Positions 7,556-16,746 of a stretch of DNA of 64,000 nucleotides are shown piece after piece. A program made the translations under genes and the position numbers. This DNA is from Desulfovibrio ferrophilus (GTDB lineage: Bacteria; Desulfobacterota; Desulfovibrionia; Desulfovibrionales; Desulfovibrionaceae). The stretch is taken from contig NZ_AP017378.1 in assembly GCF_003966735.1 (NCBI RefSeq), positions 124,001 to 188,000 of the forward strand. The letters are read 5' to 3'. Position 1 is the stretch's first letter. Each line of letters begins with the position of its first letter. The notes under the pieces were generated by a model. It searched no databases and was not told the DNA's origin. It worked only from the letters and a program-made list of their open reading frames with translations.

Positions 7556-8317
7556 ATGAATTCTGTTCGTTGTTGCTTCTGTTTGTTTATTGTTTTTATG
7601 CTGTTTTCGCTTTGTCTTCCTGGTTATGCAGCGCAACAGTCAGTCCGTGTGGCCTTCAGTGAACTTCCTCCGTGGAAGATCATTGAGCCTGAGGGTGAAA
7701 AAACCGGGGTGGATACGGAATTTCTGTGGCTTGTGGCCAAACGGATGGATCTGCGATTGGAATTTGTCGAAGCCCCGTTTGTGCGCGGAATGCGGATGCT
7801 CGAAACCGGCGAAGTCGATATGATGACCGGAGTGTTGCGGCGGGGAAACCGTGAAGCCTTTCTGCATTTTATTGAGCCATCTTATAGGCATGATTCAAAT
7901 AAGGCCTTTTATCTCAGGAAAGGCCAAGGCCATTTGATTCAGAGCTATGCCGATCTGTATGGCCTGACCATTGGGGTGGGGCGAGGTGGAAAATACTTCC
8001 CGAAGTTTGATAATGATCTACGCATCCGCAAAGAGGCCGTGAGTGACGGACGCCAGAATATTAAAAAACTGCTGCATGGCCGATTCGATGCTTTTATTCA
8101 GACCGAAACTGCGGCAGATTATCTGATCCGCAAATTGAATCTCGAAGACAATATAGAGAAGGCTCCATACGTTTATCATGAGGTGCAGCCGGTCTATATG
8201 GTGCTTTCCAAGCGCTCGGTTTTCGCTTCACGGCTGGGTGAATTCAGCCAAATGGTTCGCGATTTACTGCGTGAGGGAGAGTATGATCGGTTGCGATGGC
8301 GCTACTTGGCACATTAA
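7556..8317 (+). CDS. periplasmic solute-binding protein, family 3-like
   Basis: A 253-residue protein with a signal peptide (cleavage after about LPGYA, residue 26) and the SBP_bac_3 fold: WKIIEPEGEKTGVDTEFLW near the N-terminus, then the hinge region and IGVGRGGKYFPKF. No ABC permease or ATPase gene is adjacent. Such orphan family-3 proteins in Desulfovibrio may serve sensor or scavenging roles rather than transport. It is monocistronic, with terminators on both sides. The ligand cannot be told from sequence. Confidence 0.85.
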   Translation: MNSVRCCFCLFIVFMLFSLCLPGYAAQQSVRVAFSELPPWKIIEPEGEKTGVDTEFLWLVAKRMDLRLEFVEAPFVRGMRMLETGEVDMMTGVLRRGNREAFLHFIEPSYRHDSNKAFYLRKGQGHLIQSYADLYGLTIGVGRGGKYFPKFDNDLRIRKEAVSDGRQNIKKLLHGRFDAFIQTETAADYLIRKLNLEDNIEKAPYVYHEVQPVYMVLSKRSVFASRLGEFSQMVRDLLREGEYDRLRWRYLAH

Positions 8318-8334
8318 ATGTGTCTTTTCGAATC

Positions 8335-8381
8335 AAACTCAGAAGCGCCCCGGCAGTTCATGCCGGGGCGCTTCTGAGTTT
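8335..8381. terminator. bidirectional terminator
   Basis: A perfect 21-bp stem (AAACTCAGAAGCGCCCCGGCA and its complement) with loop GTTCA lies between the convergent solute-binding protein and motA genes. The AAA/TTT ends serve both directions. Confidence 0.88.
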
Positions 8382-8399
8382 GTGGGGACAAGTCTGTTG

Positions 8400-9281
8400 T
8401 TAACGTCTGGTCTGCGCATTGGCACTTGCACCGCTGGCTGTTCCTGTTGTCGATGCTTCCTCGGCTTGGCGCCGTTGTTGAGCGATCTTGACGTATTTCT
8501 TGCGCATTTCAGCAAAGGTGTCATGAGTGTCGCGGCGCGCCGCCGGAGTCAGGAACGAAATCAGTCGCTTTTCAAGGATGTGAGGATTGGCCTCGGTCTT
8601 GATGGCGCTGACTCCTTCGATGATCAACTGCTGCACCAGCACTTCACGATCGGTTTTGCCACGGATGTTTTCAGCCACCGGCGCAAGTATGAAATTGCCA
8701 AAGAGGATACCGTAGAGGGTGGAAATCAGGGCGATGGGGATATAGCGCAGGACTTCACCCGTGTCTCCCAACCCAGTGAGCAAGCCGATCAGACCGATGA
8801 CGGAACCCGCCAGTCCGAAGGCAGGGGCGTACGTGGCCATGGAGCGGAAGACTCGTTCCTGCTGCATTCGTCGGGTTCTGAAGAAGTGGATTTCCGAACT
8901 GAGAATGTCTCTGATTTCGTTCTCGGGATAGTTATCGGCCAGCATGCTCAGGGCATCGCGCAGAAAGTGCAGGGTTGTCGTCTCAGCTGTTTTTTCCAGG
9001 TTCATCAGCCCATCCAGCCGTGAACGGATGGCTGTATCCAATAGAACGCCAATGACCGAATCCGGGTCGGGCCCGGGGTTTGTATAGGCGCCTTTGGCAA
9101 CGAAATATGACGTTTTCAAATGATCAAAAGGATAGGACAGCAGAGCGGCTCCGAAGGTGCCAGAAATGACGACCATGAAAGCTTCAAGATTCAGGTAGGC
9201 GAGCCCATTGCCGGTAATGAGGAACGCGCTGATGAAAATGATGGCGCAGATCGCGATGCCGATGATGTTGGAGCGGGTCAT
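8400..9281 (-). CDS. motA: flagellar motor stator protein MotA
   Basis: A 293-residue membrane protein with four helices: about 5-24, 30-50, 155-176 and 188-207. The large cytoplasmic loop between helices 2 and 3 carries RSRLDGLMNLEK, the region that contacts the rotor. The C-terminal half carries the MotA/TolQ/ExbB segment PAFGLAGSVIGLIGLL. It forms the proton- or sodium-driven stator with MotB. It is the second gene of the pair; its start overlaps the motB stop by four bases, the reverse of the E. coli motA-motB order. The Ala/Arg/Thr-rich C-terminal tail is probably disordered. Confidence 0.93.
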   Translation of the reverse strand: MTRSNIIGIAICAIIFISAFLITGNGLAYLNLEAFMVVISGTFGAALLSYPFDHLKTSYFVAKGAYTNPGPDPDSVIGVLLDTAIRSRLDGLMNLEKTAETTTLHFLRDALSMLADNYPENEIRDILSSEIHFFRTRRMQQERVFRSMATYAPAFGLAGSVIGLIGLLTGLGDTGEVLRYIPIALISTLYGILFGNFILAPVAENIRGKTDREVLVQQLIIEGVSAIKTEANPHILEKRLISFLTPAARRDTHDTFAEMRKKYVKIAQQRRQAEEASTTGTASGASANAQTRR

Positions 9282-10099
9282 TGCAAGTCTCCTTGAGTCG
9301 GGCTGGTCTGGGGCGGAAGCGGAGCCTCTGGCCGTTTCAGTTCAATTTCCACCCGGCGATTGCGCAGTTTGCCGTCAGGGGAGAGATTGGGAACTCTGGG
9401 TTTGTACATGGAGTGGCCGGCAGCAGTGATCTGACCGGGGTTGATGCGGGCTGTGGCCAGAAGACGGCGGGCGACATTGACCGCCCGTTTTGTTGACAGT
9501 TCCCAGTTGGTATCGAATTGCGGAGTGTGAACGGGAGTGGTGTCCGTATGACCATGGATGGTCACGTTGTAGCGCGCCTTGGCAACAATGCCAGCCACTG
9601 TTCTCAGGAAAGGATCTGCTTCGGGATTCAGGTCGGCACTGAAACGATCAAAAAGCATGGGGCCGTGCATGCTGATTCGAATGGTGTCGCCCTCCAGCTC
9701 CATGGTGACATCCTTGAGACCGGATTCGGTGACGGCAGCGGACATCATTTCATACAACTGATGCGGTCCTACATCCGGGAGGATGCCGGGGATGTGTTTT
9801 TCGTAGGCCGTGACTTCCCCCGCGCGAGTTCCCACTTCGGAGACCTGCTCCACGTTTTCGAATTCCACATGTCCCCTGAAGGCCTTCAGGTAGTCCACTT
9901 TGGCGCTGGCGTAGACGAAGAGCACCGTGAACAGTACGAACATGGTCATCATCAGGTCCGACCAGGGAACGGACCAATGGAATTTAGGCATGTCGTCGTG
10001 TTGTGACAGGTCTTCCAGCCACGGTCGTCTGCTTGGTTTGGAGTTCGGAGCAGGCTGTGTGGGAGCACCGGATGGGGTGCCGTTGTCCTTTCCAATCAT
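9278..10099 (-). CDS. motB: flagellar motor protein MotB (OmpA-like)
   Basis: A 273-residue stator subunit. The N-terminal region is Pro-rich and cytoplasmic. One transmembrane helix with the ion-binding Asp follows (PWSDLMMTMFVLF), then a plug and linker segment and a C-terminal OmpA-like peptidoglycan-binding domain (NVTIHGHTDTTPV, NWELSTKRAVNVARRLL, NRRVEIELKR). I chose the ATG at 10099, preceded on the coding strand by GGGGGGA, rather than upstream codons that add unrelated residues. It anchors the stator to the cell wall beside MotA, with which it is translationally coupled. Confidence 0.92.
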   Translation of the reverse strand: MIGKDNGTPSGAPTQPAPNSKPSRRPWLEDLSQHDDMPKFHWSVPWSDLMMTMFVLFTVLFVYASAKVDYLKAFRGHVEFENVEQVSEVGTRAGEVTAYEKHIPGILPDVGPHQLYEMMSAAVTESGLKDVTMELEGDTIRISMHGPMLFDRFSADLNPEADPFLRTVAGIVAKARYNVTIHGHTDTTPVHTPQFDTNWELSTKRAVNVARRLLATARINPGQITAAGHSMYKPRVPNLSPDGKLRNRRVEIELKRPEAPLPPQTSPTQGDLQ

Positions 10100-10303
10100 G
10101 TCAGATTTTCCCCCCGATAAAGAGCCGACGGAAGTCAATCCGCCGACGGTACGGATTACTGTTTGCAATTCGTACACCATTATCGGTTCAACCAAACCGG
10201 GTGGGATGTCAAGAAGGGCGTCAGCAGGAGGTGCTGGTCAGTGTCCGGGTGATCCTGCGACAAGAGTGTCGGGGAAATGGGATGGTGCCTGGAAAAGATG
10301 ATC

Positions 10304-12544
10304 CTAGAAGGGGCCGAAGTCCTCAAAGGGTAGAGGTCTTGAAAACAGGTAGCCCTGTCCTCTCCGACAGCCCATGGAATTCAGCAGGGCGGCTTGCTCC
10401 TCGGTTTCAACTCCCTCGGCGACAACATCCATGCCCAGCACATCGGCAAGGGTCAGTACAGTACGAACGATTTCCATGTTTTCGTTGTCCGGTGCCATGC
10501 CGCCCACAAAAGATTGATCGATTTTGATGGTGTCGATGGGGAAACTGTGCAGATAGGAGAGCGAAGAGTAGCCAGTGCCGAAATCATCAATGGCCAGGCG
10601 CACGCCCAAATCCCGCAGTCGACTCAGCTTTGGTATGGTCTTTTCCACGTTGCCCATGGCTGCGGTCTCGGTGATTTCCAGTTTGAGCAGTTGTGGAGGC
10701 ACACCGGTCTTTTGGAGAACGTCTTCCACCTGGCTGACAAGGCCTCTTTTGCTCAGCTGCAGTCCTGAGATATTGACGGCCAGCATGAAGTGCTCGTGGT
10801 CAGCCCGCTTGGCCAGTTCATGGTAGCGTTTGCAGGCGTTACGCAGGACCCATTCTCCAAGCAGCCCGATCTGTCCGGTGTCTTCGGCCACGGGGATGAA
10901 TTCGTCCGGGGGGATCAGACCCCGTACCGGATGGTTCCAGCGAACCAGAGCTTCGGCTCCGATGACCTTGCGGGTCGCAAGGGCCACGATGGGTTGATAG
11001 TGGATAATGAATTCGTCTTTGAGCAGGGCCTTGCGCAGGTCCGTAGCCGTGCGCATGACCTTGCCTGCGCGCTCGTGCATGATGGGATCGAAGACGGAGA
11101 TGCTGCCTGGCCCCTGGCGTTTGGCCAGGTGCAGGGCGATGTGTGCATCGCGCAGGGTGTCATGCGGGTCCGCACCAGCTCTGCCTCGGGAAATGCCCAC
11201 GCAGGCGGTCATGTAGAAGCTTTGACCTGCTACGCTCAGTGGTTCGGCCATGGTCTTCTGTACGGCCTTGGCAAAGCTCAGTGCTGATTGCTGGTCAGTG
11301 TTGCCGGACAGGCCCAGGGCAAACTCGTCTCCGCCAAGCCGGGTCACGATGACGTTGCCAGCGCGGAAGTCGGAAAGCTTGGAGGCAAAGGCCCAGAGCA
11401 GCTGGTCGCCCATGCCGTGGCCAAGTCCGTCATTGATGATATGAAATTTGTCCAGATTCAGCGTGAAGACCGTTGCTGGTCGTTTTGCTGCCAAGGTTTC
11501 GCTCAGCCACTCGATCAGGCTGGTGCGATTGGCCAGGCCGGTGAGAACGTCGGAGTAGGCATGCAGACGCAGATCGGCTTCGGTTCGTTTCTGCCGGATC
11601 AGGGCCGCCAGCACGTCCGCAACACCGCTTAAAAACTGGCGTTCCTTGTCGTCAAGTTCTCTGGGAGCGTCCATGACGATAGTCAATACGCCCAGCAGCC
11701 GGTCTTCCATGCTGATGGGGATGCTGATGTTTGCGTGGTCCTTCAGTCCGGGGCATGGACGATGATGTGCGGTACTGCCGGTAGGACTGATCTGGATAGT
11801 GCGAAGTTCGGCTGCCCGACCACAGACACAGGCGCCGGAGGGAACAGTTGCGCATTGGCGCAAGGTGTCCAGCGGGAGTTGGGCATGCACGGCCATACTC
11901 AGGGTGTCGGTGTTGCCATTGGTCAGAAAGATAGCTCCGCTGGGCCTTTGGGTGAGCCATTCAACCCTCAGGATTGTGCCAAGCGCCTGCTCCAGGGTTT
12001 CGTTCAGCGTATTCTCGCACAGCGAAAGCTCCATGAGCTTCTTGAGGGTCCTCTGAATATCGAAGTCACGGGCAAGTTCGTCCTGGGCTTCGGATAATTT
12101 TTTGGCCCGTTGATCGACCATTTCTTCAAGGTGTTTGGTGTAGAGCCGGATCATCTCTTCCTGATCGCGGATGGTCAGGTGGGTCTTGATGCGGACCAGG
12201 AGCTCAGTCATTTCAAAAGGCTTGGGAACATAATCCACAGCCCCGGCCTCAAAGGCTCTGACCTTGGACTGTGAGTCGTCATTGGCGGAAAGGAACAGGA
12301 CTGGAATGGAGGAGAGGGTGTCCTGCTGCTTGAGCAAGCGGCAGGTCTCGAAGCCATCCATGCCCGGCATGGCGGCATCCAGCAGGATAAGATCCGGAGG
12401 GCAGTTGCAGGCCATTTCCAGAGCTTGCTGTCCACTGCTGGCAGTGCTGACGCCATACCCACTATTACTAAGATCACTCTCAACCAGTTTCAGGGTGAGG
12501 TATTCATCGTCTACAATGAGAATGGACGGGGGCAGGGTGCTCAT
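10304..12544 (-). CDS. response regulator with GAF, GGDEF and EAL domains
   Basis: A 746-residue c-di-GMP signalling protein. An N-terminal receiver (about 6-120, phospho-acceptor Asp 56 in LLDAAMPG) is followed by a coiled linker, a GAF-like domain (about 165-320), a GGDEF domain with intact LGGDEF (about 335-490) and an EAL domain with GAEALVRWNHP and KIDQSFVGG (about 500-740). Both catalytic signatures are intact, so it could make and degrade c-di-GMP, with phosphorylation choosing the balance. It lies upstream of motBA on the same strand with a 204-base gap, consistent with control of motility. Confidence 0.93.
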   Translation of the reverse strand: MSTLPPSILIVDDEYLTLKLVESDLSNSGYGVSTASSGQQALEMACNCPPDLILLDAAMPGMDGFETCRLLKQQDTLSSIPVLFLSANDDSQSKVRAFEAGAVDYVPKPFEMTELLVRIKTHLTIRDQEEMIRLYTKHLEEMVDQRAKKLSEAQDELARDFDIQRTLKKLMELSLCENTLNETLEQALGTILRVEWLTQRPSGAIFLTNGNTDTLSMAVHAQLPLDTLRQCATVPSGACVCGRAAELRTIQISPTGSTAHHRPCPGLKDHANISIPISMEDRLLGVLTIVMDAPRELDDKERQFLSGVADVLAALIRQKRTEADLRLHAYSDVLTGLANRTSLIEWLSETLAAKRPATVFTLNLDKFHIINDGLGHGMGDQLLWAFASKLSDFRAGNVIVTRLGGDEFALGLSGNTDQQSALSFAKAVQKTMAEPLSVAGQSFYMTACVGISRGRAGADPHDTLRDAHIALHLAKRQGPGSISVFDPIMHERAGKVMRTATDLRKALLKDEFIIHYQPIVALATRKVIGAEALVRWNHPVRGLIPPDEFIPVAEDTGQIGLLGEWVLRNACKRYHELAKRADHEHFMLAVNISGLQLSKRGLVSQVEDVLQKTGVPPQLLKLEITETAAMGNVEKTIPKLSRLRDLGVRLAIDDFGTGYSSLSYLHSFPIDTIKIDQSFVGGMAPDNENMEIVRTVLTLADVLGMDVVAEGVETEEQAALLNSMGCRRGQGYLFSRPLPFEDFGPF

Positions 12545-12656
12545 TGAGTTGTACTTTGGATTATCCGTGAAAGAGGTCTAAGTGCTTGTTCCAACTCGCA
12601 GATAGCAGAAAACAGAACGGGAAGCTACAACTTGTTGAGCTATAATTATTTAATTA

Positions 12657-13445
12657 TTAAAATATATCAGTGGGTTCTTGAGGGCAATCCTCGGGAATTC
12701 GGGTTTCCAGGAGGTCTGCGAAAAAGCGGCCAACCACCACTTTGCTGGAGATTCTGACTGGAATCAGGCGTTTATCCGCCGTCACCCAGATCTGGAGCTT
12801 GGCTTTTTTGCTTTTCTTGAAGACTCCTCCCACGTGTTGCAGATCGGGCTGCACGAGAAAGGTGTCAAAGGTGCCCGCCGGGACTGTGATGGTTTCCCGT
12901 CCGACGACCTGTGCTCCACCGATTACACATTTCACGCCGTCGGTGACTGGCCGGGTGACGGATGCTCCCTCGTGGATGTCCATCAGACGGAAGGCATAGA
13001 AAATCGACAGGGGGTCAAAGGTGCCGGGAAGGATGATGATGGGTTTCTTGGGGCCGTTGATAATGTTGGAATATTGCGCTCGGCCTCTGTCCCAGAAGAA
13101 ACGTACGGTGATGTCGCGTTTATAGGATCCTTCGCGTTGTTTCTGAACGTAATGCAGGGATTTTGTCATCTCGGTATTGGTATAGGAATCCACCTGGTCG
13201 CGGACCTTGTAAAAGACATCCGCAAAACTGTTCGTATTTGCAGTCATTCTGAAATGTCTGGCCTGCTGCTGGTTCACCTTGGTGTACGGCATGACCTCGA
13301 TGCTTGCCTGCCCTGCGGGGATGGCTTCCCAACTCAGGCGATAGGTCAGCTTTTCACCCGGACAGAATGGGATGTCTGTCCCGGCTTGAGCGGGCGGTGC
13401 ACAAAGACAGATGAACAGGCTGAGCAGGGCAATCAGGCGTGGCAT
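12657..13445 (-). CDS. DUF3108 domain protein, periplasmic
   Basis: A 262-residue exported protein with a signal peptide ending near PPAQA (about residue 21). The body matches the DUF3108 family: FCPGEKLTYRLSWEAIPAGQ, YKVRDQVDSYTN, and the C-terminal ITVPAGTFDTFLVQP with KLQIWVTADKRLIPVRI. These beta-rich proteins are thought to act in the envelope; the function is not established. The start at 13445 (MPRLIALLSL) gives a proper signal sequence, whereas upstream codons do not. It is transcribed as a single gene between the c-di-GMP protein and the molybdoenzyme. Confidence 0.85.
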   Translation of the reverse strand: MPRLIALLSLFICLCAPPAQAGTDIPFCPGEKLTYRLSWEAIPAGQASIEVMPYTKVNQQQARHFRMTANTNSFADVFYKVRDQVDSYTNTEMTKSLHYVQKQREGSYKRDITVRFFWDRGRAQYSNIINGPKKPIIILPGTFDPLSIFYAFRLMDIHEGASVTRPVTDGVKCVIGGAQVVGRETITVPAGTFDTFLVQPDLQHVGGVFKKSKKAKLQIWVTADKRLIPVRISSKVVVGRFFADLLETRIPEDCPQEPTDIF

Positions 13446-13522
13446 GTTTCTTGTGGTCCTTTGCGTCGGAAGTGGATGGGCAGTCGGAGGGATTATACCC
13501 TTGGGGAGGGTTGAAGTGCAAA

Positions 13523-13558
13523 TCACAAAATAACGGACACGCCAGAGGCGTGCCCGTT
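13523..13558 (-). terminator. terminator of the molybdoenzyme gene
   Basis: On the minus strand, AACGGGCACGCC, loop TCT and GGCGTGTCCGTT are followed by ATTTTG, 28 bases after the stop of the molybdopterin oxidoreductase gene. Confidence 0.78.
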
Positions 13559-13585
13559 GATGGGAGAGGTTGGAGCCGGGAAGGG

Positions 13586-15667
13586 TTAGGCTTTTTGCAC
13601 GGAGATGAAATGCTCCTGCATGGCGATGCCACCACCTGCGGCATCAAGCTTTTCCAGTCCGCCAGTCATCAGTTCCTGATCGGCGATACCCTTTGAAGAG
13701 CGGGTCTCCGCCGGGATGCGATGGCCAAATCCGTGGATCATGAAGGCGGCTTCCGGATGAATGAAGTCCGTGACAAAGGCCTTGGTCTTGGCTGCATAGC
13801 CTGCGTTGGAAACCTCCACCTCGTCACCGTCCTTGATGCCCAATTCTTCGGCCCGAGCCGTATTGATCCAGACCGGGTTGATGGGCATCTGCTCGTTGAG
13901 CACCGGGTTGTTCACGGTGTGTCCCTGGGTATGCAGGGCGCAACGACCAAAAGCGACGCGGAAGCGACCCTCGGGCGGAGTCTCGGGAGTGACGTAAGGC
14001 TTGAGAGAGGGCAGGCCCATATCTTCCAATTTGTCGCAAATGACCTCGATTTTGCCCGAGGGGGTGCCAAAGGAATATTCGTCCCACTCGCGGTACTTGG
14101 GCTTGTCTGCCAACCAGATCTGCCCTGTGGCGTCGAAGTCTTCCACGGAGAAGCCCGTGGGCTCCAACTGGTAGTTCCACATTTCCTCAGCGGATTCGAA
14201 GGCCAGCTTGTCGATGCCCAGTCTTTTGCTCAGACCGGCGAGAATTTCCCAATCTGCCCGGGTATCATAAATGGGCTCCACGGCGCGTGCGCGGCGGAAG
14301 AAGAAGGTCTTCAGACCCTTTTTTGTGGCCAGGGGGGATTCGCGTTCCAGGTATGTGCTCATGGGCAGGACGACATCGGCGTACCAGGAAGAATCGGACC
14401 AGCTGAAGGTGTTGGCCACGATCAGGTCCAGATGTTTCCACATCTCCTTGATGCGCGGCTGGTCGGGCATGGCATGCAACGGGTCATGGCGATGGATGAT
14501 GTAGGCCTTGACCGGGTATGGATCAGCAGATTCGATGGCGTCGTATGCCTTGTTGATCAGGCCGGGACCCGCGTCGATATGCTTGAGCTTCCAGCCGCAA
14601 CCGTCCGCGCGTTTTTCCTCGGGTTTGGGGTAGAGGTCCGAGAAGGCCTTCAAACCCTTGTGACCGAAGTCGCCGGGGGTGTTGACGAACGGCAGACCAC
14701 CCTTGGCGCCGATGGAACCCATCAGGGCGTTGATCAGGTACGCGGTGCGGCAGATGTAGAACGAGTCGGAATAGCGGGCCACCATCCAGCCTGGATGCCA
14801 GATTACTGCCGGAGCGGCCTGCTTGAGTTGTTTGCAGAGTTTTTCGATTTCAGCCGCCGGGATGCCGGTTTCGCCCTCTGCCCATTCGGGGGTGTAGGGA
14901 GCGACAAAGCTTTGGAGTGCGTCGAGATCCTTGATGAACCGCTCGGCATATTTTTTGTCGTACCAGCCTTTGGAGAGCAACGTGTTGATGACGGCCAGGT
15001 TGAAAGCGTAGTCCGTGCCTGGACGCAGCATGAAGAAGTTGTTTGCCTTGGAGGCGGAAACCGTGGCCCGGATGTCGATGACGGAAAGCTTGCCTCCAGC
15101 GGCTAAGCCGTCCAGGGCTCCATTGACTTCCTTGACGTTGACGGCCTCGAAGAGGTTGCGGGTCTGGAGTACGAGGTGTTTGCAATTCTTGAGGTCATAG
15201 CCCACGGCCTTGCGCCCTTTGCCCATCACGGATTTTGCCGCGTGCAGGACGTTGCGTGCGCAGGCGGCATCGTGGTTGCAATAGTTTGGGGAGCCAATGC
15301 CGCGCATGAAGGCTTTGTGCAGGTCGGGGAATGGACCGCCACGGTCGGACCACAAGACAGATTGAGGGCCATACTCTGCCATGATGGCTTTTAGTTTGTC
15401 AGCGACGTAATCCAGTGCTTCATCCCACGTTGCGCGGCGCCATTTGCCCTCGCCTCGTTCGCCCTCGCGTATCATGGGGTATTGCGGGCGTTCACTGTCA
15501 TGCAGCAAAGCGTAGCCTGCCGCACCTCGGGGGCAAAGGCCGCCTTTCATGCCGGCGTCGTGGGGGTTGCCCTGGATGAAGGACACGTCCCCGTTTTCCA
15601 CCTCGACCATGATGGGACAGCGGACGGAACACATTCCGCAGACGCTGTATACGGTATCCTTGCCCAT
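13586..15667 (-). CDS. molybdopterin-dependent oxidoreductase catalytic subunit, cytoplasmic (PsrA/PhsA-like)
   Basis: A 693-residue member of the DMSO reductase superfamily. CGMCSVRC (Cys 10, 13, 17) and Cys 45 bind the [4Fe-4S] cluster. The segment SPNYCNHDAAC (Cys 136) is the probable Mo-ligand site, resembling polysulfide/thiosulfate reductase subunits. A C-terminal cofactor-binding domain (INPVWINTARAEELGIKDGD) completes the fold. Unlike PsrA or PhsA it has no Tat signal, and no B or C subunit gene adjoins, so it is probably a cytoplasmic enzyme using soluble ferredoxin or NAD(P)H partners. The substrate is unknown. It is monocistronic, with a terminator behind it and a palindrome in front. 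Confidence 0.87.
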   Translation of the reverse strand: MGKDTVYSVCGMCSVRCPIMVEVENGDVSFIQGNPHDAGMKGGLCPRGAAGYALLHDSERPQYPMIREGERGEGKWRRATWDEALDYVADKLKAIMAEYGPQSVLWSDRGGPFPDLHKAFMRGIGSPNYCNHDAACARNVLHAAKSVMGKGRKAVGYDLKNCKHLVLQTRNLFEAVNVKEVNGALDGLAAGGKLSVIDIRATVSASKANNFFMLRPGTDYAFNLAVINTLLSKGWYDKKYAERFIKDLDALQSFVAPYTPEWAEGETGIPAAEIEKLCKQLKQAAPAVIWHPGWMVARYSDSFYICRTAYLINALMGSIGAKGGLPFVNTPGDFGHKGLKAFSDLYPKPEEKRADGCGWKLKHIDAGPGLINKAYDAIESADPYPVKAYIIHRHDPLHAMPDQPRIKEMWKHLDLIVANTFSWSDSSWYADVVLPMSTYLERESPLATKKGLKTFFFRRARAVEPIYDTRADWEILAGLSKRLGIDKLAFESAEEMWNYQLEPTGFSVEDFDATGQIWLADKPKYREWDEYSFGTPSGKIEVICDKLEDMGLPSLKPYVTPETPPEGRFRVAFGRCALHTQGHTVNNPVLNEQMPINPVWINTARAEELGIKDGDEVEVSNAGYAAKTKAFVTDFIHPEAAFMIHGFGHRIPAETRSSKGIADQELMTGGLEKLDAAGGGIAMQEHFISVQKA

Positions 15668-15695
15668 GGTTGCTTCTCCCTCTTTTCAAAATGAT

Positions 15696-15709
15696 GCGGA
15701 ATGTTCCGC
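15696..15709 (-). promoter_or_regulatory. operator-like palindrome before the molybdoenzyme gene
   Basis: GCGGAATGTTCCGC is a perfect 6+2+6 palindrome centred about 35 bases upstream of the molybdoenzyme start. It is a plausible dimeric repressor or activator site; the regulator is not identifiable. Confidence 0.4.
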
Positions 15710-16213
15710 GTTAATTACAGAAAAAAGCGGATGCCGAACAAGCGGCTTGATCCAGCTCAGACTATATTTAGCGCGACTTGGCGGCTGTTGCAATGAAACA
15801 TCATACTTTTGTGAATAAAAGAACGAATAAGAAAAGGGCTTGTTATCACTTGGCGCATTATGCTCAGTTGCTCGTCATGATTGGGCATCCCTTTGATTCT
15901 ATCGTTTGTTTCCTCCTCACAGAGGGGGAATTGGTAAATTTTTCAAAAATAATGAACCTGCCCGCTTGAGAGTGTACGCCGCTCAGGGCTCTTCGGCACG
16001 GAGTGGAGCCATAGTTCGTGTAAGAGGATGAATAGTAAAAGTCACGTTGTGTAAGGGGTGAGAGCGGTGTTTGAATACGCAAACAGTCTACGACTCTGTG
16101 ACTAGGATATATGCCGCGAGCAGAACCGGGATGCGGTAATGCAACACTGATAGTGCATAATATTGATATGGGGTGGCTGTATGTGAAAAGCGCCTCGAAA
16201 AATTTAACGACTT

Positions 16214-16226
16214 GACACATTGTGTC
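16214..16226 (+). promoter_or_regulatory. palindrome overlapping a -35-like TTGACA upstream of nuoA
   Basis: GACACATTGTGTC is a perfect 6+1+6 palindrome. Its left arm overlaps TTGACA (16212-16217), a consensus -35 sequence, although no good -10 follows at 17 bases. It lies 137 bases before nuoA and is a candidate operator controlling the whole Complex I operon. Confidence 0.4.
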
Positions 16227-16362
16227 CAAATATGCTTCGGATGACTAGCCTCAGATTTGAAAAATGCCTGTGTTTCAGGCTTGATGTAGGACGCCGGAAA
16301 GGATTTTTCTCCCATTCGGCCGATCATGCAGAGCGCCTCAACCTATAAGGAGGACGAGGCAT

Positions 16363-16746
16363 ATGGTTTTCACTTGGCTGAACGTTGCGATTGTGCTGGC
16401 ACTGCTGTTGGCCATCGTCTTTGGCGCAGGACCGATCATCGGCTCTGTTCTTTTGGCTCCCCGGGTACGGGGTGGGGATCATTACGAACCCTATGAGTGT
16501 GGCATGAAGCCGCACGGCCAGACTTCTTGGATCCGGTTTGGCATCAACTACTGGATCTACGCCCTCTTATTCCTCGCTTTCGATGTCGACGTTCTCTACC
16601 TCTTTCCGGTAGCAGCCTACTATCCGTTCTCAGCGGGTTGGTGGCCGTTCGTCAAGACGTTGATCTTCATCGTCGTGCTCGGGTTGGGATGTGTTTATTT
16701 CTGGAAGAAGGGAGTTTTTGAATGGCCGCGCAAGATTTCTCAATAA
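16363..16746 (+). CDS. nuoA: Complex I subunit A
   Basis: A 127-residue membrane subunit with three helices. The conserved segment [10 protein letters not shown] (about 45-54) lies in the loop containing the Cys that shields the quinone site in Complex [14 protein letters not shown] forms helix 2, with the acidic residues of the E-channel. First gene of the nuo operon, preceded by the strong AAGGAGG site. Its 3' end overlaps nuoB by 25 bases, which couples their translation. Confidence 0.95.
   Translation: MVFTWLNVAIVLALLLAIVFGAGPIIGSVLLAPRVRGGDHYEPYECGMKPHGQTSWIRFGINYWIYALLFLAFDVDVLYLFPVAAYYPFSAGWWPFVKTLIFIVVLGLGCVYFWKKGVFEWPRKISQ

Larger units (their letters stand above)
15668..16362. other. 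long divergent intergenic region upstream of nuo
   Basis: About 695 bases separate the divergent molybdoenzyme and nuoA genes. Open frames here are short, lack ribosome binding sites and show no protein-like composition. It is AT-richer than its surroundings. It holds two clear palindromes (15696-15709 and 16214-16226), the small hairpins GTTTG/CAAAC (from about 16068) and GCCTG/CAGGC (16266-16280), and a strong ribosome binding site AAGGAGG before nuoA. It must contain both promoters. Confidence 0.6.

Noticed and set aside
13721-15106. 461-codon plus-strand frame
   Set aside because: Antisense shadow of the molybdopterin oxidoreductase, whose motifs are unambiguous.
13586-15667. Formate dehydrogenase identity for the molybdoenzyme
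   Set aside because: The molybdenum-ligand region HDAAC and overall sequence do not match formate dehydrogenases, and there is no Sec or Cys in the usual formate dehydrogenase position.
15770-15790. Sigma-54 promoter TGGCGGCTGTTGCA
   Set aside because: The GG and GC are only 8 bases apart instead of 10.
15778-15969. 63-codon frame in the nuo upstream region
   Set aside because: No ribosome binding site, AT-rich random composition, no recognisable protein.
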